From contig JACSZT010000020.1 in the NCBI GenBank assembly GCA_014332815.1, positions 62,001-126,000 of the forward strand: a stretch of DNA of 64,000 nt, given 5' to 3'. Below are positions 36,573 through 46,962 of this stretch, piece after piece. The position numbers and the translations under genes were made by a program. Each line of letters opens with the position of its first letter. Position 1 is the stretch's first letter. The stretch is from Weissella confusa. Lineage in GTDB: Bacteria; Bacillota; Bacilli; Lactobacillales; Lactobacillaceae. The notes under the pieces are model-generated. The model did not search any database, was not told the origin of the DNA, and was given only the letters and a program-made list of their open reading frames with translations.

Positions 36573-37194
36573 CTTACAACAAATTGAAGGTTTGCTTTTT
36601 GTAGCCGGGGATGAAGGCATCACGGTTGCGGAAATGGCTGATGCGACTGGTTTCGCAAAGCCCGCCGTCATTGGCTTGTTAGAAGATCTTGCCGCCAAAT
36701 ATGAGAGCGACGAGAATAGTGCGCTCGACGTTTTGAAGACTGATGATCAGTATCAACTGGTGACTAAGTCAGAGCTTGCTGAGACGATTCACCGTTACTT
36801 CACGGCGCCGTTGACGACAGCCTTGTCGCAAGCGTCACTGGAAGTGTTGGCAATTATTGCATACAAGCAACCAATCACACGCGTTGAGATTGATGAAATT
36901 CGTGGTGTGCAATCACAGGCAACGATTCAAAAATTGGCACTACGTAATTTGGTAGAAGGACGTGGTCGTTCTAATGAACCAGGCCGACCAATTCTGTATG
37001 GGACAACGGCATATTTCCTGAACTACTTTGGTTTGAGTGATTTGCAAGAGTTACCACCGTTGGTAACCGCTGAGGCACTAGATGCCTTGCGTGCCCAAAA
37101 GGATGTGGCATTGCCTTTGATGCCAGGAGAAGAAGGCGGGTCTGCATTTGATGTAGCCTTGCCAGAACTTGCTGAAACAGCAGAAAGAGATTAA
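36562..37194 (+). CDS. scpB: segregation and condensation protein B
   Basis: 210 residues from the ATG at 36562, which overlaps the scpA stop; earlier in-frame ATGs lie deep inside scpA and do not fit the family start ([17 protein letters not shown]). Two winged-helix domains are visible, with [20 protein letters not shown] and RGVQSQATI as conserved blocks. It forms the kleisin complex with ScpA. Confidence 0.96.
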   Translation: MKTSLQQIEGLLFVAGDEGITVAEMADATGFAKPAVIGLLEDLAAKYESDENSALDVLKTDDQYQLVTKSELAETIHRYFTAPLTTALSQASLEVLAIIAYKQPITRVEIDEIRGVQSQATIQKLALRNLVEGRGRSNEPGRPILYGTTAYFLNYFGLSDLQELPPLVTAEALDALRAQKDVALPLMPGEEGGSAFDVALPELAETAERD

Positions 37195-37198
37195 GAAT

Positions 37199-37966
37199 AT
37201 GGCAGAACGATTGCAAAAAGTGATGGCCCAAGCGGGAGTTGCATCACGCCGTGCATCAGAACAATTGATTTTGGATGGTAAGGTAACGGTCAACGGTAAG
37301 ACGGTTCGTGAATTGGGAACCAAGGTTGAACCATCAGATAAGATCGAAGTAAGTGGTGAGCCAATTGATTCACGCGAAAAGTTGGTTTACTTCTTGTTGA
37401 ACAAGCCCCGTGGCGTTGTGACGACAAATAGTGATGATAAGGGCCGTGCAACGGTTATGGACATCGTTGATGAGCCTGAGCGTGTTTACCCAGTTGGTCG
37501 TTTGGACTACGATACGACCGGTGTTTTGTTGTTGACGAACGATGGTGAGTTGGCAAACAAGTTGATGCACCCTCGTTACCGTATCGACAAGGTCTACGTG
37601 GCTAAGGTTAAGGGCATTCCAACGAATGAAGAATTGGAAAAGCTTCGTCACGGTGTCACGGTTAAGACAAAGCAAAACGGTCGTTACACGACATTCAACG
37701 CTGCGCCTGCTCGTGCTGAAATCCAATCAACGAACACAAAGAACCACACGGCGATTGTGAAGTTGACGATTCACGAAGGTAAGTACCACCAAGTCAAGGA
37801 AATGATGAAGGCGGTCGGGCACGAAGTTTTGAAGTTGACTCGTGAGCGTTACGGTATGCTTGATTTGACTGGCTTGACACCAGGTGAGTACCGTCCTTTG
37901 CGTTACGAAGAAGTACAAGCGTTGAAGGCTGGAAAGCAATACCGCAAGTCAGCAGGACGCTGGTAA
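37199..37966 (+). CDS. rluB: 23S rRNA pseudouridine synthase B family
   Basis: 255 residues from the ATG at 37199 (MAERLQKVMAQAGVASRR), four bases after scpB. An S4 RNA-binding domain (1-60) precedes the RsuA-type catalytic domain with the aspartate motif GRLDYDTTGVLLLTNDGEL. The protein converts a specific uridine of 23S rRNA to pseudouridine. It ends the scp run and is followed by a terminator. Confidence 0.94.
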   Translation: MAERLQKVMAQAGVASRRASEQLILDGKVTVNGKTVRELGTKVEPSDKIEVSGEPIDSREKLVYFLLNKPRGVVTTNSDDKGRATVMDIVDEPERVYPVGRLDYDTTGVLLLTNDGELANKLMHPRYRIDKVYVAKVKGIPTNEELEKLRHGVTVKTKQNGRYTTFNAAPARAEIQSTNTKNHTAIVKLTIHEGKYHQVKEMMKAVGHEVLKLTRERYGMLDLTGLTPGEYRPLRYEEVQALKAGKQYRKSAGRW

Positions 37967-37974
37967 GCTATAAT

Positions 37975-38010
37975 AGAGGCGTCTGGGGCTTCCTGGAGGC
38001 CTCTTTTTTT
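37975..38010 (+). terminator. rluB terminator
   Basis: Arms AGAGGC and GCCTCT with an inner GG/CC pair and T7. Confidence 0.85.
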
Positions 38011-38029
38011 GTCGATAAAGGGGAAGGTT

Positions 38030-38617
38030 ATGAGTAAAAGTCGATTAGAAGCGTTTAGTGATGGTATCTTTGCAATCATCATCACAATTATGGTGTTGGA
38101 TTTGAAAATTCCGTCAATCGGTACGTGGGCGGGGATTGGCAATGCTGCGTGGCTAAGTACATTCTTGGCTTACTTGGTGAGCTTCATTATCACGGCTAGT
38201 TTTTGGGTTAGTCACCACTTGATTATTAGTAATATCGAGAAAGTGGATAGTGGTGTGTTGTGGACCAATGCCTTGACGTTTTTGCCAATGTCATTGGTGC
38301 CAATTACGACAGCTTGGTTTGGTGAATTCCCAACCCGTGTGGCACCGAGTGTGACGTATGGCATTGTGTATGTTATGTCCGTGATTGCTTTGTACAATTT
38401 GAGCCACGTTATCGCTAAGCATTTGGATGATCCGGCACAACAAAAAAGAATGTGGCGCGTTAATCGCAGTCGTCTTTGGTTGATTGGCATCGGGCTCATT
38501 GGTACTGGCTTGGCATTTGTTTGGCCACCGATTACTGGTGGTATGGTCTTTGTTATTTCAGGTGGTTGGCTATTTTTGCGTAATGTCATCCACGTTCGAG
38601 CTATCCAGGACATGTAA
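38030..38617 (+). CDS. TMEM175 (DUF1211) family potassium channel-like protein
   Basis: 195 residues from the ATG at 38030 behind GGGGAAGG. The first helix carries the RLEAFSDGIFAIIITIMVLDLKIP motif, whose FSD sequence marks the TMEM175 family; five to six helices are predicted. Bacterial members conduct K+. The gene stands alone. Single-repeat members, as here, are thought to work as tetramers. Confidence 0.9.
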   Translation: MSKSRLEAFSDGIFAIIITIMVLDLKIPSIGTWAGIGNAAWLSTFLAYLVSFIITASFWVSHHLIISNIEKVDSGVLWTNALTFLPMSLVPITTAWFGEFPTRVAPSVTYGIVYVMSVIALYNLSHVIAKHLDDPAQQKRMWRVNRSRLWLIGIGLIGTGLAFVWPPITGGMVFVISGGWLFLRNVIHVRAIQDM

Positions 38618-38730
38618 CCGCTCGACTTTTGTTACAATTACAGTAAGATGAAGAAGTGTGAAGGATGATTGATTGCTTCACAGAAACGTTTCACAGTGAT
38701 CGTGATGAAATATGAATGGGGGGATGCAAG

Positions 38731-39249
38731 ATGGCAACACCAGATACACGTTCTGGCCGTAATTATATGAAAACTGGCCCTGGCATGTACGCCTTTGCGA
38801 AGGAACACAAAGTTGCCGGTTGGCCTTGGCTATTAAAGCCGATGGGCTGGCTTGGCCGTAAGCATTTTAAGAATATTGAGAATTCGCTTGCTGATGACGA
38901 AACAGTTGTGGTCGCTTTCCTAACGAAAATGGCTGGCTTGACCGACGCGGGAGAACCTACTGGTCGCTTCAAGTGGTATGCATTTGCGCTTGGTGATTCC
39001 GGGACTTTGTATTTTGCACATTGGCGGCCATTCCATTTGGACTCTTTGCGCATGACGCTTGATCAAGTGAACACGATTAATCCGGATACGGGTATTATTC
39101 GTGGGCGTTTGCAAATTCAAACGTTGCAAGGAACCCAAGATTTGACGTTGAAGTGGTTCGCCCCACAGATTCGTCGTATCTATGATTTGTTGAATAATGA
39201 GAAGCACGCCTATGACAAGCTACGTCACAAGGTTGACCTAGACGGTTGA
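38731..39249 (+). CDS. PH-like domain protein, unknown function
   Basis: 172 residues; the ATG at 38731 follows GGGGGG at 38718-38723, whereas the in-frame ATG at 38716 overlaps it. The middle (DETVVVAFLTKMAGLTDAGEPTGRFKWYAFALGDSGTLYFAHWR) and following strands suggest a bacterial PH-type fold of the YokE kind, but this is a loose resemblance. No signal peptide. The next element is the FMN riboswitch. No function is proposed. Confidence 0.7.
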   Translation: MATPDTRSGRNYMKTGPGMYAFAKEHKVAGWPWLLKPMGWLGRKHFKNIENSLADDETVVVAFLTKMAGLTDAGEPTGRFKWYAFALGDSGTLYFAHWRPFHLDSLRMTLDQVNTINPDTGIIRGRLQIQTLQGTQDLTLKWFAPQIRRIYDLLNNEKHAYDKLRHKVDLDG

Positions 39250-39290
39250 CCATTAGTTAGTCGCGTGATAGTCTTAACCTACAATTGAAT

Positions 39291-39490
39291 ATCTTCAGGG
39301 CAGGGTGAAATTCCCGACCGGCGGTAACTGCGTTTTGTAGAAGTCCGCGACCCACATCCGTTATTGGTGTGGCTGACACGGTGTGAATCCGTGACCGACA
39401 GTAAAGTCTGGTATGCAGAAGAAAAAATAGATTGACTGGTCACAGCCGGTTTCTTTGTGTCGCCCTGGCACGAAGGAACCGGCTGTTTTT
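39291..39490 (+). promoter_or_regulatory. FMN riboswitch (RFN element) with terminator
   Basis: The aptamer spans 39291-39425. It has the conserved CTTCAGGGCAGGGTGAAATT opening, the CCGACCGGCGGTAA loop, AGTCCGCGACCC, GGTGTGAATCCGTGACCGAC and the closing AGTCTGGTATGCAGAAGA. The expression platform at 39443-39490 is a strong hairpin (arms CAGCCGGTT and AACCGGCTG) with T5. High FMN should end transcription before ribU. Confidence 0.97.
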
Positions 39491-39514
39491 ACGACCAGGT
39501 GGAGGTTTGTTGTT

Positions 39515-40093
39515 ATGAATAAGACGCGTCGATTGACCGTTATTGCATTATTGGCTGCGATATCATTTGTTTTGATGATTTTTCCGCAGTTTCCATTAAT
39601 TCCTGGGGCATCATTTTTGAAGATTGATTTTTCATTTGTACCTGTCTTGTTGGGTGCGTTGATGCTTGATTTGAAAAGTGGTTATGCCATTTTATTGCTG
39701 CGCTCACTATTGAAGCTACTGTTGAATAACGAAGGCGTGAACGACTACATTGGCTTGCCGATGAACATTATTGCGATGGCAGTCTTGTTGACGGTCATCA
39801 TGGTGATTGTGAAGCGGCAAGATATTTCGCCGAAGCGTTATGTCGTTGGGGCTGTACTAGGAACACTTGGTCTAACATTGGCGATGGTGATTTTGAACTA
39901 CGTGTATGCAGTACCACTATATGCGATGTTTGCCAACTTTGATATTGCGAAGACGATTGGTCTTGGAACGTACCTATTATGGATGGTTATTCCGTTCAAT
40001 TTGATTGAAGGGGCTATTCTGACAGCCGTCTCAGGTTTGGTCTATTTGGGGTTGCGTCAAATTATTAACACGACCCGCTCACAACTTAATTAA
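39515..40093 (+). CDS. ribU: riboflavin ECF transporter substrate-binding protein RibU
   Basis: 192 residues from the ATG at 39515 behind GGTGGAGG. Six membrane helices; the region FLKIDFSFVPVLLGALMLDLKSGYAI matches RibU, including the riboflavin-binding helix. It would use the shared EcfAA'T module encoded elsewhere. Control by the FMN riboswitch confirms the substrate. Confidence 0.95.
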   Translation: MNKTRRLTVIALLAAISFVLMIFPQFPLIPGASFLKIDFSFVPVLLGALMLDLKSGYAILLLRSLLKLLLNNEGVNDYIGLPMNIIAMAVLLTVIMVIVKRQDISPKRYVVGAVLGTLGLTLAMVILNYVYAVPLYAMFANFDIAKTIGLGTYLLWMVIPFNLIEGAILTAVSGLVYLGLRQIINTTRSQLN

Positions 40094-40169
40094 ATAAGTC
40101 CTATTCTGCTTGCACCGTTTTGGTTTCTTCATTACACTTGGAAGAAATACATGAGAGGTGGTCAAGCAG

Positions 40170-41222
40170 TTGACAAATGATTTCTTGATCACCCTGTTTT
40201 CGGCGTCTGAACCTCGTCGTCACAGGGTGATTTTTGGTTTATTGAAGCGTCAGGTGACAGTGTCAACGGAATATTGGGGTTTGCGCTATGGGTTGTTGCA
40301 AATTTCAGGTTTGATGCCTCGCCTAGATAAGGACACATTTGATGCCCGTATTGCCGCATTGGAGCAAGCAGGATTGCTGGTTGAGGCAGGAGAAGGTCAA
40401 CTTGTTTTGACGCCAGCCGGTCAAGAAGCACAAGCTGAGTATGCCGCAAATCACTACATGCCAGAGCATTTGAGCACGTTGCTTAAGGTCGATGTGTTGA
40501 CCTTTATGCAAGCCTTTTGGTTGGCAAATCAAGTGGTGTCAGAAGTGGCGTACAGCAATAAGAAGTACTATCCATTGCAAATTGATCCACGTACGATGCT
40601 GACGGTTAAGACGTGGTATGGCAATATGAATTCACCACGCTTGGTTGCAACTTGGGCATTGACGATTCAACGATTCTTGCAACGTCGCCCACAAGAAGAT
40701 GCAGATCGTTTGGTTGCAACTTGGGTCGGCCACGAAACGCCAGGACTTAACTTTGAGCAATTGGGATTCCCGGCAACTTGGACCGAAGATGACTTCTATT
40801 TCTGGCAAATTGATCAATATGCCATTTGGTCGGAAGAGTTGCAACGTGGGGCCAATACGCCATTGAAGTTGTTGTGGGATTTGGTTGCGCACCGCCCATT
40901 ATTGCCTAATAGTGTGCAGGCTTCATACAACGGCGTTATCGCTGGTCGACCAATGGATGAAATGGTCCAAAGCCGTCGTTTGAAGATTGGTACGATTCGC
41001 GAACACTTGTTGACCGCGGCAATTTGGCTACCAATGAATGATTTTCCATATAAGAACTATTTGACACCGGATGTGGTTGCGCATTTTGAACAACACCTAA
41101 CCGGTCCGATTAACGACTGGGAGTTTAGTATGGTTCGTACATCTGACGACCCACTCGAATTCTTCCTATTCCGTTTGTACGAGATTTATTTGACGAAGCA
41201 AGAGGAGGCCGCTCGTGGATAA
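40170..41222 (+). CDS. YpbB-like helicase-associated HTH protein
   Basis: About 350 residues. A TTG at 40170 lies eight bases after GAGAGGTGG and is preferred over a GTG at 40158 inside that site. It is directly upstream of, and overlaps, recQ, as ypbB does in Bacillus. Its long helical body with a C-terminal helix-turn-helix-like region (MVQSRRLKIGTIREHLLTAAIW) fits that family. It probably assists RecQ, but its action is unknown. Confidence 0.75.
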   Translation: MTNDFLITLFSASEPRRHRVIFGLLKRQVTVSTEYWGLRYGLLQISGLMPRLDKDTFDARIAALEQAGLLVEAGEGQLVLTPAGQEAQAEYAANHYMPEHLSTLLKVDVLTFMQAFWLANQVVSEVAYSNKKYYPLQIDPRTMLTVKTWYGNMNSPRLVATWALTIQRFLQRRPQEDADRLVATWVGHETPGLNFEQLGFPATWTEDDFYFWQIDQYAIWSEELQRGANTPLKLLWDLVAHRPLLPNSVQASYNGVIAGRPMDEMVQSRRLKIGTIREHLLTAAIWLPMNDFPYKNYLTPDVVAHFEQHLTGPINDWEFSMVRTSDDPLEFFLFRLYEIYLTKQEEAARG

Positions 41223-42657
41223 GACAGCTTTGACTGCGGTTTTAAAAGAAAAGTTTGGCTTCGACTCATTTAAGCCGGGTCAAGCAGAAGTGCTTGAAGC
41301 ATTAACTGCTGGAAAAAACACCTTGGCCATGTTGCCAACTGGTGGTGGTAAGTCATTGATTTATCAAATGATGGGTAACATGCTTGATGGCTTGGTTATC
41401 ATCGTGACGCCATTGTTGTCATTGATGCAAGATCAAGTTGCGCGTTTGAATTACGCCGGTGAACCAAAGGTGGTCGCGTTGAATTCAACGTTGCCACAGG
41501 ATGCCCGCCGTACGATTTTGCGTAGCTTGGATCAATACAAGTTCTTATTTGTGTCACCAGAAATGTTGGGACAAACCGTTGTGCAATCTGCTTTGCGTAA
41601 GGTGAAGATTAACTTACTAGTCGTTGACGAAGCGCACACAATTGTTAGCTGGGGACCGGATTTCCGACCAGATTACTTGGCTTTGCCACAAGTCCACAAG
41701 AAACTTGGACAACCACAATTGCTGTTGTTGACGGCAACTGCGACGCCAAAGATGATGACGGATATCACAGTGCCATTTGGGTTGCCTGAATCAGATTGGT
41801 TTATCTATCGTCAATCTGTAGACCGTCCGAACATCTATTTGCACACGGAAACGCTAGCGAACGAAGGCCAGAAGCGTGAACGCTTAGCTGATTTGGTTCG
41901 CCAACTACAAGGACCAGGGATTGTTTACTTCTCAAGTCGCAAGTTGGCAACGTCAATGGCGGATTGGTTGGCTGAGAATACCGGCCGTCGTGTCGCTGCT
42001 TATCACGCTGGTCTTGATACGATGTCACGTTACCGCATCCAACAACAGTTCATGTTGGGGCAAATCGATGTTATTGCAGCAACGTCGGCGTTTGGGATGG
42101 GTATCGACAAGGATAATGTCCGTTATGTCATTCACTACCACTTGAGTAATGACTTGGCTAATTACCTACAAGAAATTGGTCGCGCTGGTCGTGATGGTGA
42201 GCAATCGGCTGCCATCTTGCTTTATGTGCCTGGTGACGAAAACCTACAACTTAACATGATCGACGGTACGATTCCGAACCGCGAAGTTGTCATGGGATAC
42301 TATGATAAGCGTTTTGGAGCCGATGAAATTGGCCGTGACAAGGCAAACTTGCTTGATTTTTACGCAAAGCAAGGTATGAATCCAGATGAGGTTGCGACGA
42401 TGTTTGAAACGCGCCGTCAACAACGTCAACAAGATTTGTACAATCTCGTTAATTACGCGAAGTCAGACGCAGGGTTGCGACGTCAATTACTGGATCACTT
42501 TGGCGATGATGCACAGTCTAACGATGATGCTGAGTCTGTTGGTGTCGTAGATTGGCACCCAGAAGAACTCGCGTTGGTGGCAACTGAAGCGCCTACAGAA
42601 CTAGCAGGTGTGACGGATTGGCGCACGCAAGTCGCAAAACTTTTTAATTTAGGTTAA
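41215..42657 (+). CDS. recQ: ATP-dependent DNA helicase RecQ
   Basis: 480 residues, GTG start behind AGAGGAGG. Helicase motifs I (LPTGGGKSLIYQ), II (DEAH in VVDEAHTIVSWG), III (LTATATPKM) and VI (QEIGRAGRDG) are complete. The RQC and HRDC domains are mostly missing; the protein is about 100 residues shorter than E. coli RecQ, as in the RecS-type short forms. It unwinds DNA 3' to 5' in recombination repair. Confidence 0.94.
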   Translation: MDKTALTAVLKEKFGFDSFKPGQAEVLEALTAGKNTLAMLPTGGGKSLIYQMMGNMLDGLVIIVTPLLSLMQDQVARLNYAGEPKVVALNSTLPQDARRTILRSLDQYKFLFVSPEMLGQTVVQSALRKVKINLLVVDEAHTIVSWGPDFRPDYLALPQVHKKLGQPQLLLLTATATPKMMTDITVPFGLPESDWFIYRQSVDRPNIYLHTETLANEGQKRERLADLVRQLQGPGIVYFSSRKLATSMADWLAENTGRRVAAYHAGLDTMSRYRIQQQFMLGQIDVIAATSAFGMGIDKDNVRYVIHYHLSNDLANYLQEIGRAGRDGEQSAAILLYVPGDENLQLNMIDGTIPNREVVMGYYDKRFGADEIGRDKANLLDFYAKQGMNPDEVATMFETRRQQRQQDLYNLVNYAKSDAGLRRQLLDHFGDDAQSNDDAESVGVVDWHPEELALVATEAPTELAGVTDWRTQVAKLFNLG

Positions 42658-42739
42658 GGATTAGGTGTGACACTCAAAATTGAATGCGAGTTAGTGTATG
42701 CTTAGAAGTATTCAAAGAGAGAAAGTTAGGAGACCAATC

Positions 42740-43321
42740 ATGACCGAGAAGAATAATGAACAACAGCCATGGGAGGCATCTTTTAAAGATGAAGCAACCG
42801 GTCAATACTCACGAACGCAAAACCGACGCAAGTCTCAACGCGTAAGTATGGTTGTTGGGATTTTGGTATTGATTGTGATTGCTCTGTCATTTGTGCCTGT
42901 CTATAAGTATTTGCAAGCGTTGAACAAGCCAGTTGATGCCACAACTAGCACTGAATTGCCAGCAACGACTTCAACAAAGACAACCACTACAACGAGCAAA
43001 GTTACGGAAACTGCAAAGTCAGAGTCACGCGCTAAGAAGGCGGCTAGTGCTTCTGAGAAGAAAGCCAAGGCAGCAAGCCAATCAGCAGCAGAAGCGTCAA
43101 GCAAAGCTGCTTCAGAGTCAGCTGCTTCGTCATCTGAAGCCTCATCATCCTCAAGTTCTAGTTCAGAATCTGATGGCAATACGGTGAAGTTTGAATCTGG
43201 TACTTTGTACAGTTTCGCAGTTGCCAATGGGACGACGCCTGAAGCGTTGTACTCATTGAACCCAGGATTGACTGCCTCAAATTATTCAACCTACTATGGT
43301 CAAGATTTGAAGGTTAAGTAA
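42740..43321 (+). CDS. SAG1386/EF1546-type surface-associated LysM-like protein
   Basis: 193 residues from the ATG at 42740 behind TTAGGAGA. A cytoplasmic N-terminus with Arg/Lys (about 1-35) precedes a membrane helix (MVVGILVLIVIALSFVPVYK), a Thr then Ser/Ala/Lys/Glu-rich extracellular linker, and a C-terminal LysM-like domain (VKFESGTLYSFAVANGTTPEALYSLNPG...GQDLKV). It lies just upstream of cmk, the usual place of this LAB family. It probably binds peptidoglycan from the membrane. Confidence 0.88.
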   Translation: MTEKNNEQQPWEASFKDEATGQYSRTQNRRKSQRVSMVVGILVLIVIALSFVPVYKYLQALNKPVDATTSTELPATTSTKTTTTTSKVTETAKSESRAKKAASASEKKAKAASQSAAEASSKAASESAASSSEASSSSSSSSESDGNTVKFESGTLYSFAVANGTTPEALYSLNPGLTASNYSTYYGQDLKVK

Positions 43322-43325
43322 TCCC

Positions 43326-43359
43326 AAAAAGACACATTCCGCTGGGAGTGTGTCTTTTA
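43326..43359 (+). terminator. terminator
   Basis: Arms AAAGACACATTCC and GGGAGTGTGTCTTT, then T. Confidence 0.88.
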
Positions 43360-43417
43360 TTTTGTGCGAAATTAACGTACAATTAGTTGGTATCTAAATG
43401 AGTGAGGACAATTGATT

Positions 43418-44092
43418 ATGAATCCGATTCAAATCGCAATTGACGGACCAGCCTCTGCTGGAAAGTCAACGATTGCCAAGATTTTGGCATCAGACTTAAA
43501 TTTTGTGTACGTTGACACTGGTGCAATGTACCGCGCAATCACGTTGGCTGCTTTTCAAGCCGGTGTGGATCCAAATGACGAATCAGGCGTAACAGCTTTG
43601 TTGCCTGACTTGACCATTACGTTCCAACCTGGTGAGCCAGTGCAACGTGTTTTCTTGAATGGTCAAGAAGTAACTGAAGAAATCCGTTCAGTCGAAGTAA
43701 CGGCTAATGTTTCAGCTGTTTCTTCATACGCCGCTGTTCGTGAAGCAATGACAGCCTTGCAACGTGACATTGCTTCAGAGAACGGTGTTGTCATGGATGG
43801 TCGTGATATTGGCACGACGGTTTTGCCAAATGCAGAAGTCAAGATTTTCTTAATTGCTTCAGTGGCAGAGCGTGCCCAACGTCGCTTTAAGGAAAACCAA
43901 GCTAAGGGGATGGACACAGCACTTGAAGAGCTTGAAGCAGCCATTGAGAAGCGTGACTATCTTGATTCACACCGTGAAATTTCTCCTTTGAAGAAGGCGG
44001 ATGATGCGGTTGAATTGGATACGACTGGTTTGTCAATTGACGGTGTCGTTGACGCAGTTAAGGCCATTATTGCGGAAAAGACGCAAAACTAA
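43418..44092 (+). CDS. cmk: cytidylate kinase
   Basis: 224 residues from the ATG at 43418; a TTG two codons earlier is less well placed. P-loop GPASAGKST, the [11 protein letters not shown] block and [13 protein letters not shown] are diagnostic. It phosphorylates CMP and dCMP. It precedes rpsA, the classical cmk-rpsA pairing, though 98 bases and a new -10 element separate them. Confidence 0.97.
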   Translation: MNPIQIAIDGPASAGKSTIAKILASDLNFVYVDTGAMYRAITLAAFQAGVDPNDESGVTALLPDLTITFQPGEPVQRVFLNGQEVTEEIRSVEVTANVSAVSSYAAVREAMTALQRDIASENGVVMDGRDIGTTVLPNAEVKIFLIASVAERAQRRFKENQAKGMDTALEELEAAIEKRDYLDSHREISPLKKADDAVELDTTGLSIDGVVDAVKAIIAEKTQN

Positions 44093-44147
44093 CAAAAAAC
44101 ATAAAGAAAGTTGTAAAAGACTACTAGTAATTTATAAAAGGATTCGG

Positions 44148-44153
44148 TATAAT
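44148..44153 (+). promoter_or_regulatory. -10 element of the rpsA promoter
   Basis: A perfect TATAAT 38 bases before the rpsA start. The -35 is weak (AGTAAT, 17 bases upstream). An ACTACTAG direct repeat (44120 and 44155) brackets it. Confidence 0.5.
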
Positions 44154-44190
44154 AACTACTAGAGTCGTGTGACCAGGAGGATATATTGTA

Positions 44191-45423
44191 ATGAACGAAG
44201 AGAACAACGAGCTATTGGCAGCTCTTGACAGCGTAGCCGAAGTTAAGGTTGGCGATGTAGTTAAGGGTGAAGTCTTGGCAATTGACGATGCTCGTCAAGT
44301 TATCGTAGGTATCGAAGGTGCCGGTGTTGAGGGTGTTATCCCAATGCGCGAATTGACGGCTGACCGTGATGCAAACGTTAACGACCTTGTCAAGGTTGGA
44401 GACGTATTGGACTTGGTAGTTGTATCAACTATCGGTTCTGACAAGGAAGGTGGATCATACCTATTGTCAAAGCGTCGCTTGGAAGCTCGTCGTGCTTGGG
44501 AAGAAATCGCAAGCAAGCACAATGTTGATGACATTGTGGAAGCACCAGTAACGCAAGTCGTTAAGGGTGGATTGGTTGTTGACGTTGAAGGTGTACGTGG
44601 ATTCGTACCTGCTTCAATGATCGAGAACCGTTTCGTGCAAGATTTGAACCAATACAAGGGTCAAACTATCCGCGCGAAGATTATCGAGATCAACGCTGCT
44701 GACAGCCGCTTGATCTTGTCACGTCGTGACGTTTTGAACGAAGAGCGTTCAGAAGCTTTGTCACGCGTATTCAACGAATTGTCAGTTGGTGACGTCGTTG
44801 AAGGTAAGGTTGCCCGCATGACTAACTTCGGTGCATTCATCGACCTTGGTGGTGTAGACGGATTGGTACACGTATCTGAAATCTCACACGAGCGCGTTTC
44901 ACAACCATCAGACGTTTTGTCAGTTGGTGAAGAAGTTAAGGTTAAGGTTTTGGGATTGGATCCTGAAAAGGAGCGTATCTCATTGTCAATCAAGGCTACG
45001 CAACCTGGTCCTTGGGAAGCTGCAGCTGCTGAAGCTCCAGAAGGAACTGTTTTGGAAGGTACTGTAAAGCGCGTTGTTGACTTTGGTGCCTTTGTTGAAG
45101 TGTTCCCTGGTGTTGAAGGTTTGGTTCACGTTTCACAAATCTCACACAAGCACATTGCTAACCCAAGTGATGTTTTGAAGGCCGGTGACAAGGTTAAGGT
45201 TAAGGTTTTGGAAGTAAACCCTGACAAGCAACGTTTGTCATTGTCAATCAAGGCTTTGGAAGAGGCTCCTGCACGCGAAGAAGGTTCAAACAACAATGAC
45301 CGTCCTCGTCGTCAACGTCGTCCTCGCCAAGAGCAAGCACCAACTAACTACTCAACTTCAGAAGAAGAGGGTTCAGCTACGTTGGGTGACGCCTTTGGAG
45401 ATATCTTCAAGGACTTCAACTAA
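44191..45423 (+). CDS. rpsA: 30S ribosomal protein S1
   Basis: 410 residues with four S1 domains, beginning near 17, 104, 189 and 275; the last two have the strong GAFVEVF/GAFIDLGG and GLVHVS(E/Q)ISH motifs. The C-terminal tail is Arg/Gln-rich (RPRRQRRPRQEQ), then acidic. The four-domain form is normal for Firmicutes, in place of six in E. coli. It helps mRNA binding to the ribosome. Confidence 0.96.
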   Translation: MNEENNELLAALDSVAEVKVGDVVKGEVLAIDDARQVIVGIEGAGVEGVIPMRELTADRDANVNDLVKVGDVLDLVVVSTIGSDKEGGSYLLSKRRLEARRAWEEIASKHNVDDIVEAPVTQVVKGGLVVDVEGVRGFVPASMIENRFVQDLNQYKGQTIRAKIIEINAADSRLILSRRDVLNEERSEALSRVFNELSVGDVVEGKVARMTNFGAFIDLGGVDGLVHVSEISHERVSQPSDVLSVGEEVKVKVLGLDPEKERISLSIKATQPGPWEAAAAEAPEGTVLEGTVKRVVDFGAFVEVFPGVEGLVHVSQISHKHIANPSDVLKAGDKVKVKVLEVNPDKQRLSLSIKALEEAPAREEGSNNNDRPRRQRRPRQEQAPTNYSTSEEEGSATLGDAFGDIFKDFN

Positions 45424-45444
45424 TAAGCTTTAAATAGCGCAAAA

Positions 45445-45485
45445 GATTAAGCGTGTGTTGGGTTGTCTCAACGCACGCTTAATTT
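45445..45485 (+). terminator. rpsA terminator
   Basis: Arms ATTAAGCGTG and CACGCTTAAT; T tract short. Confidence 0.75.
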
Positions 45486-45606
45486 CGTTAAAACACGATT
45501 TTCTACTGGTCACGACAACAGACAGTGCCGGTGAAAACCGGTACAATAGAGAATAGTAAGTAACCGTTAGTTATCCATTTGGGTGACTGACAGAAAAGAG
45601 GGTAAC

Positions 45607-46917
45607 ATGGGATTTCCTGTTGTGGCCGTTGTTGGCCGCCCAAACGTTGGTAAGTCTACGATTTTTAATCGTATTGCCGGCGACCGTATTTCAATTGTCG
45701 AAGATACCCCAGGTGTAACGCGTGATCGTATTTACACACGCGCTGAGTGGTTGACCCGTGAATTCCGTTTGATTGACACTGGTGGAATTGATATGGCTGA
45801 TGAGCCATTCATGACACAAATTGTGCAACAAGCTGAAATTGCGATTGACGAAGCTGATGTTATTATCTTCATGGTTTCTGCCCAAGAAGGTTTGACTGAA
45901 GCTGACGAACGCGTTGCAAAGATTTTGTACCGTTCAAAGAAGCCTGTTGTTTTGGCCGTAAACAAGGTCGATAACATCGAGATGCGTTCAGAAATCTACG
46001 AATTCTACGCACTTGGATTTGGCGATCCATTCCCAATCTCTGGTGCTCACGGTACTGGATTGGGAGATTTGTTGGATGAAGTGGTATCTCACTTCCCAAC
46101 GACTGATCAAGAAGAAGAAGACGATTCGATTCGCTTCTCATTCATTGGTCGTCCTAACGTTGGTAAGTCATCATTGGTTAATGCCATCCTTGGTGAAGAA
46201 CGTGTTATCGTTTCAGATATTTCTGGAACGACGCGTGATGCCATCGACACGCGATTCACATCTGCTGAAGGTGATGAATTTGTGATGGTCGACACGGCCG
46301 GTATTCGTAAGCGTGGTAAGGTATATGAGAATACTGAAAAGTACTCAGTTATGCGTGCCATGCGTGCCATCGATGATTCTAACGTTGTTTTGATGGTTTT
46401 GAACGCCGAAGAAGGTATTCGCGAACAAGACAAGCACGTGGCTGGATATGCCCACGAAGCTGGTCGTGCGATTATCATCGTCGTTAATAAGTGGGATACG
46501 CTTGAGAAGGACAACCACACGATGGCTGACTTCGAAAAGCAAATTCGTGATGAGTTCCAATACTTGTCATACGCCCCAATTATTTTCGTTTCTGCTAAGA
46601 CGAAGCAACGTTTGAACAAGTTGCCAGAGTTGATTAAGCAAGTTAACGAGAACCACCAAAAGCGTGTGCAATCAGCAACGTTGAACGAAGTTATCATGGA
46701 TGCCTTGGCATTGAATCCAACGCCAACGGTAAACGGAAAGCGCTTGCGTGTTTACTACGCGACTCAAGTTGCTATCCAACCACCAACATTCGTGGTCTTT
46801 GTTAACGATCCTGAATTGATGCACTTCTCATATGCACGATTCTTGGAAAACCAAATTCGTAAGTCATTCGACTTTACTGGTACGCCAATTCACTTGATTA
46901 AGCGTGCTCGTACTTAA
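45607..46917 (+). CDS. der: ribosome biogenesis GTPase Der (EngA)
   Basis: 436 residues from the ATG at 45607 behind AAGAGGG. Two tandem GTPase domains with P-loops GRPNVGKST and GRPNVGKSS, switch DTGGI and DTAGI, and NKVD and NKWD motifs. A KH-like C-terminal domain follows. It is needed for 50S subunit assembly. Confidence 0.97.
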   Translation: MGFPVVAVVGRPNVGKSTIFNRIAGDRISIVEDTPGVTRDRIYTRAEWLTREFRLIDTGGIDMADEPFMTQIVQQAEIAIDEADVIIFMVSAQEGLTEADERVAKILYRSKKPVVLAVNKVDNIEMRSEIYEFYALGFGDPFPISGAHGTGLGDLLDEVVSHFPTTDQEEEDDSIRFSFIGRPNVGKSSLVNAILGEERVIVSDISGTTRDAIDTRFTSAEGDEFVMVDTAGIRKRGKVYENTEKYSVMRAMRAIDDSNVVLMVLNAEEGIREQDKHVAGYAHEAGRAIIIVVNKWDTLEKDNHTMADFEKQIRDEFQYLSYAPIIFVSAKTKQRLNKLPELIKQVNENHQKRVQSATLNEVIMDALALNPTPTVNGKRLRVYYATQVAIQPPTFVVFVNDPELMHFSYARFLENQIRKSFDFTGTPIHLIKRART

Positions 46918-46924
46918 TAGATGA

Positions 46925-46962
46925 TAAAAAACCTCGTAGCGATTTTCACTACGAGGTTTTTA
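46925..46962 (+). terminator. der terminator
   Basis: A 13 bp perfect stem (AAAAACCTCGTAG and its complement). Confidence 0.9.
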